From Armillaria gallica (Eukaryota > Basidiomycota > Agaricomycetes > Agaricales > Physalacriaceae), in contig JBANDB010000001.1 of NCBI GenBank assembly GCA_037576215.1, forward strand, positions 5,084,001-5,148,000: 64,000 nt of DNA, read 5' to 3'. Of the stretch, positions 9,190 through 19,481 are shown in pieces. Both the position numbers and the translations under genes were made by a program. The stretch's first letter is position 1; every line of letters begins with the position of its first letter. The notes under the pieces are model-generated. The model saw only the letters and a list, made by a program, of their open reading frames with translations, made no database searches and was not told the origin of the DNA.

Positions 9190-10704
9190 ATGTCGTGCTT
9201 CACCTGCCGCGACTGTGGATCCATCAACCTCCTCCTCCTCGAATCACGTTTCAAAGTTACCCAGAGCTCCGATAGCCTCGTTTCGCAAATTCTACGCGAC
9301 CAACGACCATTGCTCGACTCTGACCATGCGTTGCTCACCGCTGAAATCGTCGAGTTGGAACAGCAGCAATCATTGTATGTTGCTCAGCTTGAAGAAATCC
9401 AGTTGCGACAATGTGCAGTACTGAAAGCCCTTGAAAGTCGCAAGTCAATCTATGCTCCCATCCATCGTCTTCCCCGCGATATTCTCATCGAAATTTTTCA
9501 TTCTGTTTGTGATTCTTGGTGGCAGGAAAAAAGGCCGCCGCGCGAACACCACAGCCTAAATGTATCCGGGCCTCTTTGGGTTCTGGGTCGCGTCTGTGGG
9601 GCTTGGAGGGATACTTTGCACAGCTCGCCAGCGTCCTGGGCTCGGAAGCTTGTCGTGCGGGAGCCTTTCTCCAAACACGCTCTGGAGATATTGCAGACGT
9701 ATCTCGAGTACACAGGGAAACATCTTCTCAATCTGCAGGTCTCCTGCGGGGACTCGGTAGACGATGACATCCTGTCTCTTCTTGTTCAGTCCTGCCAGCG
9801 GTGGAAGATCCTGCGCATCAACGTTGTCAAGCCTTGTATGCCCCATTTCGAATCTATCTCGCACTTTCCAGCGCTGCAGGCGATTGACATAAATATCCAT
9901 AAGGCCCATGACTCCGATGATCGGTTGGACATGTGCTTGGGCGCCCCGCAGCTATGGCATGTGCGTCTTCAAGGGCATGGGATTCATCAGATAAGGCTAC
10001 CCCCAGGGATAACCCAATTTTCTGGTTCTATCACTTGTCCGGAAGATTTACACCTTCTTTCCCAACTACCGAACCTCAGAAGGTGTCACCTTTGGATGAC
10101 ACCGACCATGGTCACAACGGAGGCGTTTCCGGTGGTTACGGTGGCGCAGCTCACTCACCTCTATGTTGATAGCGTGGATATTCTCAATTTCTTCTCTGCA
10201 CCTCTCCTCGGCAGTTTGACCATTAACCCTATCACGCAAGAACCTCCGTCATCCTCCGCACCTATCACCCGTTTCCTTCATCGATCTAGATGTCATCTCG
10301 ATAGTTTGAGTGTCGGCAAGGCAATGTCCACATTAGACACACCAATGTTCGCATTGGAAGCGTGCTCTACCATTTCTCGCCTCAAACTCGAACTTCACCC
10401 ACGAATGATCAATAGTATCGTCGAAGCTCTCACCTCCCCATCTGCCCTACCGAACCTTCACCATCTCATTCTTTGTACATCACAGCATCTGAAGGTAAAG
10501 GACGAGTGGGCTGCCATAATCGGCATGGTGCGCTACCGCCGTGATGCAGGATTGCTGAAAGTGGTTGAAGTACAATTTAAGCAGGAAAGGTATGGGTATT
10601 TCTGGGACGAGGATATCTGGGGTCTCACTGGGGACGGCTTTGAGATGCGTGTCGAGAAATGGGATCCACCAGGTCAGGATGTTTACCTGTGGTACCTGCC
10701 TTGA
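9190..10704 (+). CDS. F-box/leucine-rich protein FBX-C, intact
   Basis: This is an unbroken frame of 504 residues. I chose ATG 9190 because it aligns with the family start and gives MSCFTCRDCG; the frame stays open further upstream but without family similarity. Order: C-x2-C-G N-terminus, Leu/Gln-rich probable coiled coil (about 45-80), F-box (HRLPRDILIEIFHSVC, about 88-103) with a conserved PLWVLGRVC-x-WRDTLHSSPASW extension, then irregular leucine-rich repeats (LPNLRRCHLWM, LTHLYVDSVDIL, LPNLHHLIL). It ends EMRVEKWDPPGQD. Expected role: substrate receptor of an SCF ubiquitin ligase, with the repeats binding the target (family inference). Downstream, an SP-type intron relic lies at 10731-10785. 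Confidence 0.85.
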   Translation: MSCFTCRDCGSINLLLLESRFKVTQSSDSLVSQILRDQRPLLDSDHALLTAEIVELEQQQSLYVAQLEEIQLRQCAVLKALESRKSIYAPIHRLPRDILIEIFHSVCDSWWQEKRPPREHHSLNVSGPLWVLGRVCGAWRDTLHSSPASWARKLVVREPFSKHALEILQTYLEYTGKHLLNLQVSCGDSVDDDILSLLVQSCQRWKILRINVVKPCMPHFESISHFPALQAIDINIHKAHDSDDRLDMCLGAPQLWHVRLQGHGIHQIRLPPGITQFSGSITCPEDLHLLSQLPNLRRCHLWMTPTMVTTEAFPVVTVAQLTHLYVDSVDILNFFSAPLLGSLTINPITQEPPSSSAPITRFLHRSRCHLDSLSVGKAMSTLDTPMFALEACSTISRLKLELHPRMINSIVEALTSPSALPNLHHLILCTSQHLKVKDEWAAIIGMVRYRRDAGLLKVVEVQFKQERYGYFWDEDIWGLTGDGFEMRVEKWDPPGQDVYLWYLP

Positions 10705-10785
10705 GGTCAGGGCGATAGCTTTGCCCTTCTGTGAGTTACCGGCTTTTATCAAGGTGTCCTTCCAGTTGACCATTTACTTTCACAG
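10703..10785 (+). other. SP-gene 3' relic in the FBX-C tail (type example)
   Basis: Directly after the FBX-C stop, GGTCAGGGCGATAGC..TTGCCC.TTCTGTGAGT aligns with the end of SP exon 1 (GGTCAACGGTGACATC..TTGTCGCTCCTGTAAGT). It runs on into a 55-nt GT-AG segment (10731-10785) ending CATTTACTTTCACAG, then TATGT. SP introns end TTTGATTTACAG before CGAGTAAATG. Equivalent segments follow FBX-A (3715-3771), B (6021-6076), D (15183-15239), E (19508-19564), F (30227-30283), G (34844-34900) and H (39166-39222). It would act as a 3' UTR intron 10-30 nt after the stop. Confidence 0.6.
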
Positions 10786-10819
10786 TATGTGCCAAATGTA
10801 CCATGTTATCGGAGAAATA

Positions 10820-10843
10820 ACAATATCAGTATTATTTTGCGGT
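10820..10843 (+). terminator. 3' element of FBX-C
   Basis: AACAATATCAGTATTATTTT then GCGG, the same motif as downstream of the SP genes. Confidence 0.4.
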
Positions 10844-11740
10844 CAGATTTTATTGCTCTAATACCACAATAATTCGGGATTCCAGCGTGGAACGTAAACC
10901 CACATGGTCAGGAACTCGGTCTGAAGCAGCACGATCACTAAGCACATAATTGGGACACTATTCGACGGGGTTTTTTGAACTGCATCGGTTAAGGCTATAT
11001 ACTGTCGTCCAACAAGCGGGCGCTGTGCAACGAAAAGGTGAGGTGGGCATCTATTATCTTTATCTGCCGGGAGGAAGAACGAGGGTCTCATTAAAGGGGT
11101 CCCACGCTTATTGGCGTGGACTCTCCCGAGATGCAAAGAAATACAGTATAATGGCTAGGCAGGTCGTCGCCGTCTCTTCGGGGGTGGTACAACCTGAGCT
11201 CTTATCAGCGAAGGGCATCTCGGCCTTGCATCGGCGAAGTCAGTCTCTATTCTTTAACCTCCGCCCACAGCAGATTGTGATCGGCGTCGTCTGGCGAAGA
11301 CAGTATTCGTGCTATGGAAGCCGGGAACAGTGTTCTGGCGCAACCCATTTTTTATTGACACCCTCGAGCCTGGAAGAATCTACGTCGATGTTTGCGTACC
11401 TCGTTTATGCTCTCACGTTCTGTGTGTGGTAACTCATCAGTCCTCATGTCGCGTTGAGCTTCTCCATCCTTCCTTCCTTATTTCCTCTGAGAGGGCAGTG
11501 GTCTCTCATCGTATCTGCAAATTATGTATCATTATAATCGATAGTGGGACTACGTGCTTCTTTGCTTCCCAGCTCCTACCCCAGGAATATAGAAGCTCGC
11601 TGAGGACCTTGATGGCGAGAAGTCCGTGTTGCTCATCAGAAGAACGCAAATCTCCTCGAAATTTGCATGCAGCACGTTTCTACGAAACAAGTCAACCTTT
11701 ACGTTCGTAGTCCTCTCTTCCTCTAATTTAACGCCTCGAT
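10844..11740. other. Spacer between FBX-C and SP2
   Basis: Conserved unit spacer. ORFs such as 10950-11432 have counterparts in other units only in shifted frames, so I see no coding constraint. Confidence 0.5.
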
Positions 11741-11818
11741 GCAACGAGGCACCCGAGTTGCTGAAGACGCTATGGCGCAATCATAACGTTGCCCTCGCCT
11801 CGGTCCTGCTCGTATTCG

Positions 11819-11826
11819 TATAAAAG
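11819..11826 (+). promoter_or_regulatory. TATA box of SP2
   Basis: TATAAAAG, 42 nt upstream of the start codon; GGCACCCGAG and the GCGCAATCATAACGTT element lie further upstream. Confidence 0.75.
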
Positions 11827-11860
11827 GAGAGCTAGACAGATTTCTTTCTTCAGCATCATC

Positions 11861-12108
11861 ATGTCTGCCCCACAAACCCAATACGCACCTACCCAATCTT
11901 CTTCCGTCCTCGGTGGACAAGTCGTCGGCCGCGCTGAGCGCCAGGCTGTCGCACCTCCCGCAGCTTTGAAGTTGCGCCTTGACCTGAACCTCGAAGTCGA
12001 GATCGCCATTCAGGCGAAGGTCAACGGTGACATCACCTTGTCGCTCCTGTAAGTGTATTGATCATTTCGACACGTCGTTGGCCTGATCGTTTGATTTACA
12101 GCGAGTAA
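11861..12108 (+). CDS. Small beta-hairpin-like protein SP2, two exons
   Basis: Exons 11861-12048 and 12102-12108 encode 64 residues. The frame is open upstream of ATG 11861, but that part is the promoter. It has Ala where SP1 has Ser in GRAERQ and an extra Val before APPAALKLRLDL. The intron is 53 nt (GTAAGT..TTTACAG) with the stop-in-donor arrangement; the last residue after splicing is Glu. It follows FBX-C on the same strand by about 1.15 kb. Confidence 0.85.
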
Positions 12109-12285
12109 ATATGCTGCTCGCATAGGAAGGTGTAGTCGGCGTACAGTCGTCTGATCGAGGTGGGATTTGTCTTTAGGCGCGCTCGTCGGTTTTATGCTGA
12201 GACTTGTTAGGGCACCGCCGTGTACCGGTTACATTCTTCCCGTCGTCCTTGGTTAGCAGTGTATTAGTGTTTCTACCTATTAGAT

Positions 12286-12310
12286 ACGAATATCAGTGTT
12301 ATTCTGGGAT
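12286..12310 (+). terminator. 3' element of SP2
   Basis: CGAATATCAGTGTTATTCTG then GGAT, 178 nt after the stop. Confidence 0.4.
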
Positions 12311-13661
12311 GATCACGCAATGAAGCTTTCACAACACATGCACTCGATTTTCACGTTGAAAGCGTGCATTAAATCTCGCTGCGAAGAAGAGAAGCTCATC
12401 GTTGAGGATGTCGACGCAAATCCAATGGGTAATTTGGCGTTTTTGTCGTGAATACCGACTATTATTACTGAGCCCAAAGCTTCTCCAGTTCTATGCCAAG
12501 TTTGAGCGAGAATATGGAAGGAACGAATGTCCAGAATACTTTTGCGTTATCACACTAGAAGTACTGCATTGCTAGATTAGAGGCAAGCATGTCCACACAG
12601 CTTGGACTGGCCATCGTCATTACTCGTTGAACACATGACATTGGTGAATCCTCTGTCAGAGCCAACTGCAGCGGAGAGCGACGTTGCAGGAATCCGCCGA
12701 TGTATCGAATATGAGGTGCTGAGAAGACGTCCGAGCACAGAAGCGGCCTTGGGAGAGTGGAACTCCTGATCACTAGCATCGGACCCGCGCGCCCACGCGC
12801 ATGTCGTCGAGGTCAAAAGAGCACAGGACGTATGAATTCGGAAGGAATCTTTGGAAAAAACCTGCGGTCATAAAACTAGCGCAGGTAAGAGAAATGGTAA
12901 TGGCTACTGGATGGCCGTAGGATTTCTTCTCCTGGAATATGATACGAAGGACCGAGATCGTCGTAACAGTGTCGAGGTCGGTGTCTATCCTAATAAGCTT
13001 TGAGTACACGAGCAGAAAATGTCGATATGAGTACTCACCAGCGAGAAAGAATAGCTAATTCACACGCCCAAGTCTAGAGCCATCGTCTCGCTTCGCTTCC
13101 GCCACATAAGTGGGGATTCAGACCACCTAAGCGTCTCATATACAGGTACGAGCTCCTGCTTGCAGACGACCTAGGAGACGCTTCTAGATGACAGACCCGG
13201 CTGTCTGCGAGAACATTCTTTCGGCGGTCTGAGATGAGATGTATTGCAGAAGAGAGATGGTACGGGAGACTGTCGGAGCAGAACAAGACGGAAAATGAAG
13301 GGCCGTTGAATCAAACGCCATGCCAATAGAAACAGGAAGATTGTAGCGGCATCTGGATGAATGTTAAATACAGTAGTCAAGATACAAGGAGTCACTCACC
13401 AATACATCGTTACTGAGCAGTACCGTGTCGCGATCCACCTGCCCAATGAGTAGCCGGTATTCGATGGTGTTCTTCATGTATTCCCGTTCGGTCCCTCTCG
13501 AGCTTTGATGTCAGACATCGATTTCATGAAGGGAGAAATTCAAAGCCAATATGGAAGAATAATGCAGAAAAGCAACGAACAGCTCGGATGAGGGCTGGCA
13601 CTGATGACGGTAAAGACATACAGACAGACAGACCACGTGCGAATTCTTGTCTTTCCCCTTC
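12311..13661. other. SP2 to FBX-D upstream spacer
   Basis: Conserved array spacer of about 1.35 kb with no supportable gene. Minus-strand reading frames recur in several units but are interrupted at different places. The last 30 nt carry a GACA run and CACGTG (13634-13639). Confidence 0.5.
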
Positions 13662-15170
13662 ATGTCGTGCCGCAACTGTGGATTCGTTCCCGAGCCACAG
13701 CTACAAAATACCAGCAGCTCCGACAGCCTCGTTTCACAAATTCTACGTGGGCAACGACCGTTACTTGACTCTGATCATGCCCTGCTTAACGCCGACATCG
13801 TCGAGTTGGAACAGCAGCAAGCCATGTATGCTGCCCAGCTTGAAGAGATTTACTTGCATCGACGTGCAGTCCTGAAAGCACTTGAAAATCGCAAATCAAT
13901 CTATGCTCCCATTCGTCGCCTCCCCCGCGATATTCTCATCGAAATCTTCGATTCTGTTTGTGATTCCTGGTGGCAGGAAGCAGACGAAAGTTTGGGCCTC
14001 CAACAACGGCGCCATAGTCTGGACGTATCCGGGCCTCTTTGGGTTTTGGGTCGTATCTGTGGGCTTTGGAGGGATGCATTACACAGCTCGCCGGCATCCT
14101 GGGCTCGGAAGCTTGTCGTGCAGGCCCCATTCTCCAAATACGCTCCCGAGATATTGCAGACCTATCTCGAGCACACGGGTGAGCACCTTCCCAATCTGCA
14201 AGTCTTCTGTAGCGCGCCGGCAAAAGACAATGAAATCCTATCTTTGCTTGTTCAATCCTGCCAACAGTGGAAGAACTTGAGTATCGAAGTATCTCAATTT
14301 CATATGCCCCATTTCGACTCTATCTCGCAGTTTCCAGCACTGCAGACGATCGCCATAACCCTCTATGATGGCTATGACTCTGATTATCACTCGAACATGT
14401 GCTTGGGTGCTCCGCAGCTATGGCATGCAAGTCTTGGCGTACATGGGATCCATCAGATAAAGTTACCACCCGGGATAACTCATTTTTCTGGTTGTATCAA
14501 TTGTCCAGAAGATTTACACCTCCTTTCAAAACTACCGAACCTCAGAAGGTGTCACCTTTGGATGAAACTGGCCACAAAGGAGGCGCCAGTGGCCACAGTG
14601 GCACAGCTCACCCACCTCTATGTTGGTGGCGTGGATATTCTCAATTTCTTATCTGCACCTCTCCTCAGCAGTTTGACCATTAGTTTCTAACGTGTGTCAT
14701 CCTCCGCCCAAGAGTCTATCAGCCGTTTCCTCCATCGATCGAGATGTCATCTCGAAAGTTTGAGCGTTGGCACGGAATTATTCACATCGACCGTGACCAC
14801 ACCTAGTAGTATTTTCGCATTGGAAGCGTGTTCTACCATCTCTTGCCTCAAACTCGAGCTTCCTCCGCAGATGGTCTGCAGTGTTGTCGATGCCCTCACC
14901 GTTCCCTCCGTCCTACCGAACTTACACCATCTCATCCTATGTATATCGCATCCTTCAGAGGACTGGTGGACTGCCATACTACGCATGGCGCGCTCCCGCC
15001 GTGATGCAGGACTGCTGAAACTCGTTGAAGTACAATTTAAGGAGGAAGCGTATGAGTATTTATGGGAAGAGGATGTTCGTACTCTCACTGAGGACGGCTT
15101 TGAGATGCGAGTTGAGAAGTGGGATCCACCATGGCGGGACCATTTGTACCTTTTGAGGCCGGCGCGATAG
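13662..15170 (+). pseudogene. F-box/leucine-rich protein FBX-D, nonsense-interrupted
   Basis: ATG 13662 (MSCRNCGF) opens 342 codons to an in-frame TAA at 14688-14690. The same frame resumes immediately and runs to TAG 15170 with the family C-terminus. In the closely related FBX-F the corresponding text reads 'attagccctatccaacg'; here it is 'attagtttctaacg', 3 nt shorter and containing the stop. The lesion is therefore local. The truncated product would keep C-x2-C-G, the coiled-coil-like segment, the F-box (RRLPRDILIEIFDSVC, about 87-102) and the first repeats, but lose about 160 residues. SP-type intron relic at 15183-15239. Confidence 0.8.
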
Positions 15171-15270
15171 CTTTTGCCTCCCGTGAGTGACTGGCTTTTG
15201 CCGTCGTGTGCCCTTCCAGCTGACTGTTTGCTTTCACAGTGTGTAAACATACTATGTTATCGGAGAGATC

Positions 15271-15290
15271 ACAATATCAGTATTGTTTTG
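15271..15290 (+). terminator. 3' element of FBX-D
   Basis: ACAATATCAGTATTGTTTTG. Confidence 0.4.
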
Positions 15291-16400
15291 GGGTTCTTGC
15301 ACCGCCGCCAGCTTGTATTTCTCTTAAACCGCAATAATTTAAGATCTCAGCGCGGAATACAGTCCAAGAACTCGCTCTGAAACGGCACGATCACCCGGCT
15401 CAGCCTTGTCACATCATTCGGCGGCAATTGCTGGACTGTATCTGTTCGTTCCTTCAGTTCTAAGCACAACGGTATCTCCTCCAATTGACACGGACTTTCT
15501 CAAGCATTGACCACAGCAGCGTATTCGCCATCTCCTCGATTCTCCAGCAACGTCGATTCCCGTGGGCGACCGTCTTTGCGGCATCACGATCCTGGATTCG
15601 ATGTATCGTTGTCCAACGAGCCGGCGCTGTGCAACAAAAAGGCAAGGTGGGTATCTATTACCTTTATCTGCCGGGAGGAAGAACGGGGTCACAACGAAGG
15701 CTTCACTAAAGGGGCCCGACGCTGATTGGCATAGACTCTCCCGAGATGCAATCGAAATACAGTGTAATGGCTGGGCGGGTCGTCGCCGTCTTTTCGGGGT
15801 GGGCATGACTTGATCTCTTGGTATCTCGGCCTTGCATCGGCGAAGTCAGTCTCAATTCTTTGACCTACGCCCACAGCAGATTGTGATCGGCGTCGTCTGG
15901 TGAAGACAGTACTCGTGCGATGGAAGTCAGGAACAGTGTTCTGGTGCAACCCATTTTTTTATTGACACCCTCGAGCCTGGAAGAATCCACGTCGATGTTT
16001 GTGTACCTCGTTTACGCTCTCACGTTCTGCGCATGGTAAGTTATCAGTCCTTATGTCGCGTTGTGCTTCTCCATCCATCCATCCTTATGTCCTCTGAGAG
16101 GGCAATGGTCCCTCATCGTATCTTCGAATTACGTATCATTATAAGGACTACGCGCTTCTTTGCTTCCCAACTCCTACTTACCTCAAGAATATAGAAGCTC
16201 GCTGAGGACCTTGATGGCGAGAAGTCCGTGTTGCTCATCAGAAGAACGCAAATCCCCTCGAAATTTGCATGCAGCACGTTTCTACGAAACAAGTCAACCT
16301 TTACGTTCGCAGTTCTCTCTTCCTCTAATTTAACGCCTCGATGCAATGAGGCACCCGAGTTGCTAGATACACCATGGCGCAATCATAACGTTGCCCTCGC
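15291..16400. other. Spacer between FBX-D and SP3
   Basis: Conserved unit spacer. Its last 250 nt hold the SP promoter module, including the GCAAAT/ATTTGC dyad at 16248-16268. Confidence 0.5.
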
Positions 16401-16420
16401 CTCGGTCCTGCTCGTATTCA

Positions 16421-16428
16421 TATAAAAG
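16421..16428 (+). promoter_or_regulatory. TATA box of SP3
   Basis: TATAAAAG, 43 nt upstream of the start codon. Confidence 0.75.
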
Positions 16429-16463
16429 GAGAGCCTGGAAGGATTTCTTTCTTCAGCATCATC

Positions 16464-16711
16464 ATGTCTGCCCCACAAACCCAATACGCACCTACCCAGT
16501 CTTCCTCTGTCCTCGGTGGACAAGTCGTCGGCCGCGCTGAGCGTCAGGCTGTCGCACCTCCCGCAGCTTTGAAGTTGCGCCTTGACCTTAACCTCGAAGT
16601 CGAGATCGCCATCCAGGCGAAGGTCAACGGTGACATCACCTTGTCGCTCCTGTAAGTGTATTGATCATTTCGACGCGTCGTTAGCTTAATTGCTTGATTT
16701 ACAGTGAGTAA
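16464..16711 (+). CDS. Small beta-hairpin-like protein SP3, two exons
   Basis: Exons 16464-16651 and 16705-16711 encode 64 residues, identical in protein to SP2 despite several silent differences. Intron 53 nt (GTAAGT..TTTACAG); last residue Glu. It follows FBX-D on the same strand. Confidence 0.85.
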
Positions 16712-16886
16712 ATGTGTTGCTCGCATAGGAAGATAGAGTCGGCATACAGTCGTCCATTTGAGGTGGGATTTGTCTTTCGGCGTACCCGTCGGTTTCATGC
16801 TGAAATTTGTTAGGGACCGCCGTGTACCGGTTACATTCTTCCCGTCGTCCTTGGTTAGCAGTGTATTAGTGTCTCTATAGCTATTA

Positions 16887-16914
16887 GATACGAATATCAG
16901 TGTTATTCTGGGAT
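16887..16914 (+). terminator. 3' element of SP3
   Basis: CGAATATCAGTGTTATTCTG then GGAT, 176 nt after the stop. Confidence 0.4.
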
Positions 16915-17991
16915 CACGCAATAAAGCTTTCACAACACACGTACCTGATTTTCACGTTGAAAGTGCGCATTAAATCTCACTGCGAAGAGGAGAAGCTCGT
17001 CGAGGATGTTGACGCAAATACAATGGGTAATTTGGCGTTTTTGTCGTGAAGACCGATTGTTATTACTGAGCCCAAAGCTTCTCCAGTTCTATGCCAAGTC
17101 TGAGTGGGGATATGGAAGGAACAGATGTCTAGAATACTTTCGCATTATCACACTAGAAGTACTGCATTGCTAGATTAGAGGAGATGGGCCGAGAAAGATG
17201 GACTGGCCATCGTCATTACTCGTTGAACACAAGTCATTGGTGAATCCTCCGTCCAAGCCAACTACAGCGGAGAGCGTGTTGCAGGAATCCGCCGATGTAT
17301 CGAATATGAGGCGCTGAGAAGACGTCTGAGTATCTCTGAGAGTGCACAGAAGCCGCCTTGGGAGAGTGGAACTCCTGATTACCAGTATCGGACCCGTGCG
17401 CCCACGCGCGTGTCGTCGAGGTCAAAAGAGCACAGGACGATATGAATTCGAGAAAGAGCGGGAGGAATCTTTGGAAAAAACCTGCCGTTGGAGAACTAGC
17501 GCAGGTAAGAGAAATGACGATAGCTATTGGATAGCCGTAGGATTTCTTCCTCTGGGATATGATACGAAGCGCCGAGGTCGTCGTAATATCGTTGAGGTCG
17601 GTGTCTATCGGAATAAATTTTTGAGTACACGAGTAGAAAATGTCGAAAAGACTACTCACCAGAATGAACGAGCCCGTTCACACGAAGTCAAAAAAGTCAG
17701 AGCCTCGCTTCGCTTCCACAGACCGCCCGAGCGTCGAATATAAAGCTCCTGCTTGCAGACGACCTAGGGAGCTGCTTCTCAGCGACAGACCCGGCTGTCT
17801 GCGAGAACAGTTTTTTGGTGGTCCGAGTTGAGATGTAGTGTATTGCGAGGAGAGATGATACGGGAGACTGGCAAGCTGCCAATACAAAAGAATAATGCAG
17901 AAAAGCAAACGAACAGCAGCGACAGTCAGATGAGAGGCCTGAGGGTAGAGAGAGAGACGGACCACGTGCGAGATTCTTGCCTCTCCCCTTC
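16915..17991. other. SP3 to FBX-E upstream spacer
   Basis: Array spacer, shorter than others because a block between about 17870 and 17880 is missing. From about 17640 it is nearly identical to 37290-37648. CACGTG at 17963-17968. No gene called. Confidence 0.5.
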
Positions 17992-19481
17992 ATGTCGTGT
18001 CGCAGCTGTGGGTTCGTTCTCGAGCCACAGCTACAGAGTACCAACAGCTCCGACAGCCTCGTTTCACAAATTCTACGCGGATCACGACCATTGCTCGACT
18101 CTGACCATGCCTTGCTCAGCGCCGAAATCGTCGAGTTGGAACAGCTGCAATCCTTGTATGCTGCCCAGCTTCAAGAGATCCAGCTGTGTCGATGTGCAGT
18201 CCTGAAAGCCCTCGAAAACCGCAAATCAATCTATGCTCCCATTCGTCGCCTCCCCCGGGATACTCTCATCGAAATCTTCGATTCTGTTTGTGATTCTTGG
18301 TGGGAGGAAGCAGATGAGAATCTGAGCCTTCGAGAACGGCGCGATAGTCTAGACGTATCCGGCCCTCTTTGGGTTTTGGGTCGCGTTTGTGGGGTTTGGA
18401 GGGATACATTGCACAGCTCGCCAGCGTCCTGGGCTCGGAAGCTTGTCGTGCAGGCCCCTTTCTCCAAATACGCTCCCGAGATATTGCAGACCTATCTCGA
18501 GCACACAGGCGAGCATCTCCTCCGTCTGCATGTCAACTGCACCGAACCGACACAGGGCGATATAATTATGTCTCTTCTTGTTCAGTCCTGCCAGCGGTGG
18601 CAGAACCTGCGCATCAACGCGGATCAGTCTTATATGCCCCATTTTGAATCTATCTCGCATCTTCCAGCGCTGCAGACGATTGCCATAAATTTCTATAATG
18701 CCCACGGACATACATATCTGTCGGACATGTGCTTGGGTGCCCCACGGTTATGGCAAGCAAATCTTGGCGGGCATGGGATCCATCAGATGAAGTTACCGCC
18801 TGGGATAACCCATTTTTCTGGTTATATCGATTGTCCAGAAGATTTACACCTTCTTTCCCAACTACGGAACCTCAGAAGATGTCACCTTTGGAGCCTGCCC
18901 TTGGCCGCAATGGAGGCGCCGGTGGTTACAATGGCACGGCTCACTCACCTCTATGTTAATCGCGTGGATGTTCTCGATGGCCTATCTGCACCTCTCCTCA
19001 GCAGTTTGACCATTGGCCGTATCCCAGCAGGACCCCGGTCACAAGAATCTATCATCCGTTCCTCCATCGATCGAGATGTCATCTCGAGAGTTTGAGCATC
19101 GGTGACATAGTGGTCACGTTAGACACGTCCACATTGGAAGCGTGCTCTACTGTCTCTCGTCTCAAACTTCGTCCAAGAATGATCAATGGCGTTGTCGAGG
19201 TTCTCACCTCCCCATCTGTCTTGCCGAACCTAAACCATCTCATTCTGTGTCTATCACAGCATCCTGAGGACAAATGGACTGCCATACTCGGCATGGTGTG
19301 CTCCCGCCGTGATGCAGGATTGCTGAAATTGGTTGAAGTACAGTTGGGGGTAGATGAGAACTGGCATGATTGGGACCCGGCAGAGGATATCCGAGCTCTC
19401 AATGGAGGCGACTTTGAGATGCGGGTCGAGGAGTGGGATCCATCAAGTCAGGACCATCTGTACCTGTGGCACCTGTCTTGA
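17992..19481 (+). pseudogene. F-box/leucine-rich protein FBX-E, frameshifted
   Basis: ATG 17992 (MSCRSCGF) opens a frame to 19095. It is nearly identical to FBX-H, except that a run of three T in FBX-H ('catccgtttcctcc') is two T here at 19059-19060. This 1-nt loss shifts the last 130 codons into another frame, which stays open to TGA 19481 and matches the FBX-H C-terminus. The truncated 367-residue product keeps the F-box (RRLPRDTLIEIFDSVC) and part of the repeats. A sequencing or assembly error in the T run cannot be excluded. SP-type intron relic at 19508-19564. Confidence 0.8.

Noticed and set aside
10950..11432. Possible third conserved gene in each unit between the F-box and SP genes
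   Set aside because: The DNA is conserved in all units but the open frame differs (10950-11432, 15562-15813, 19676-20122, 30598-30849), so there is no sign of coding constraint.
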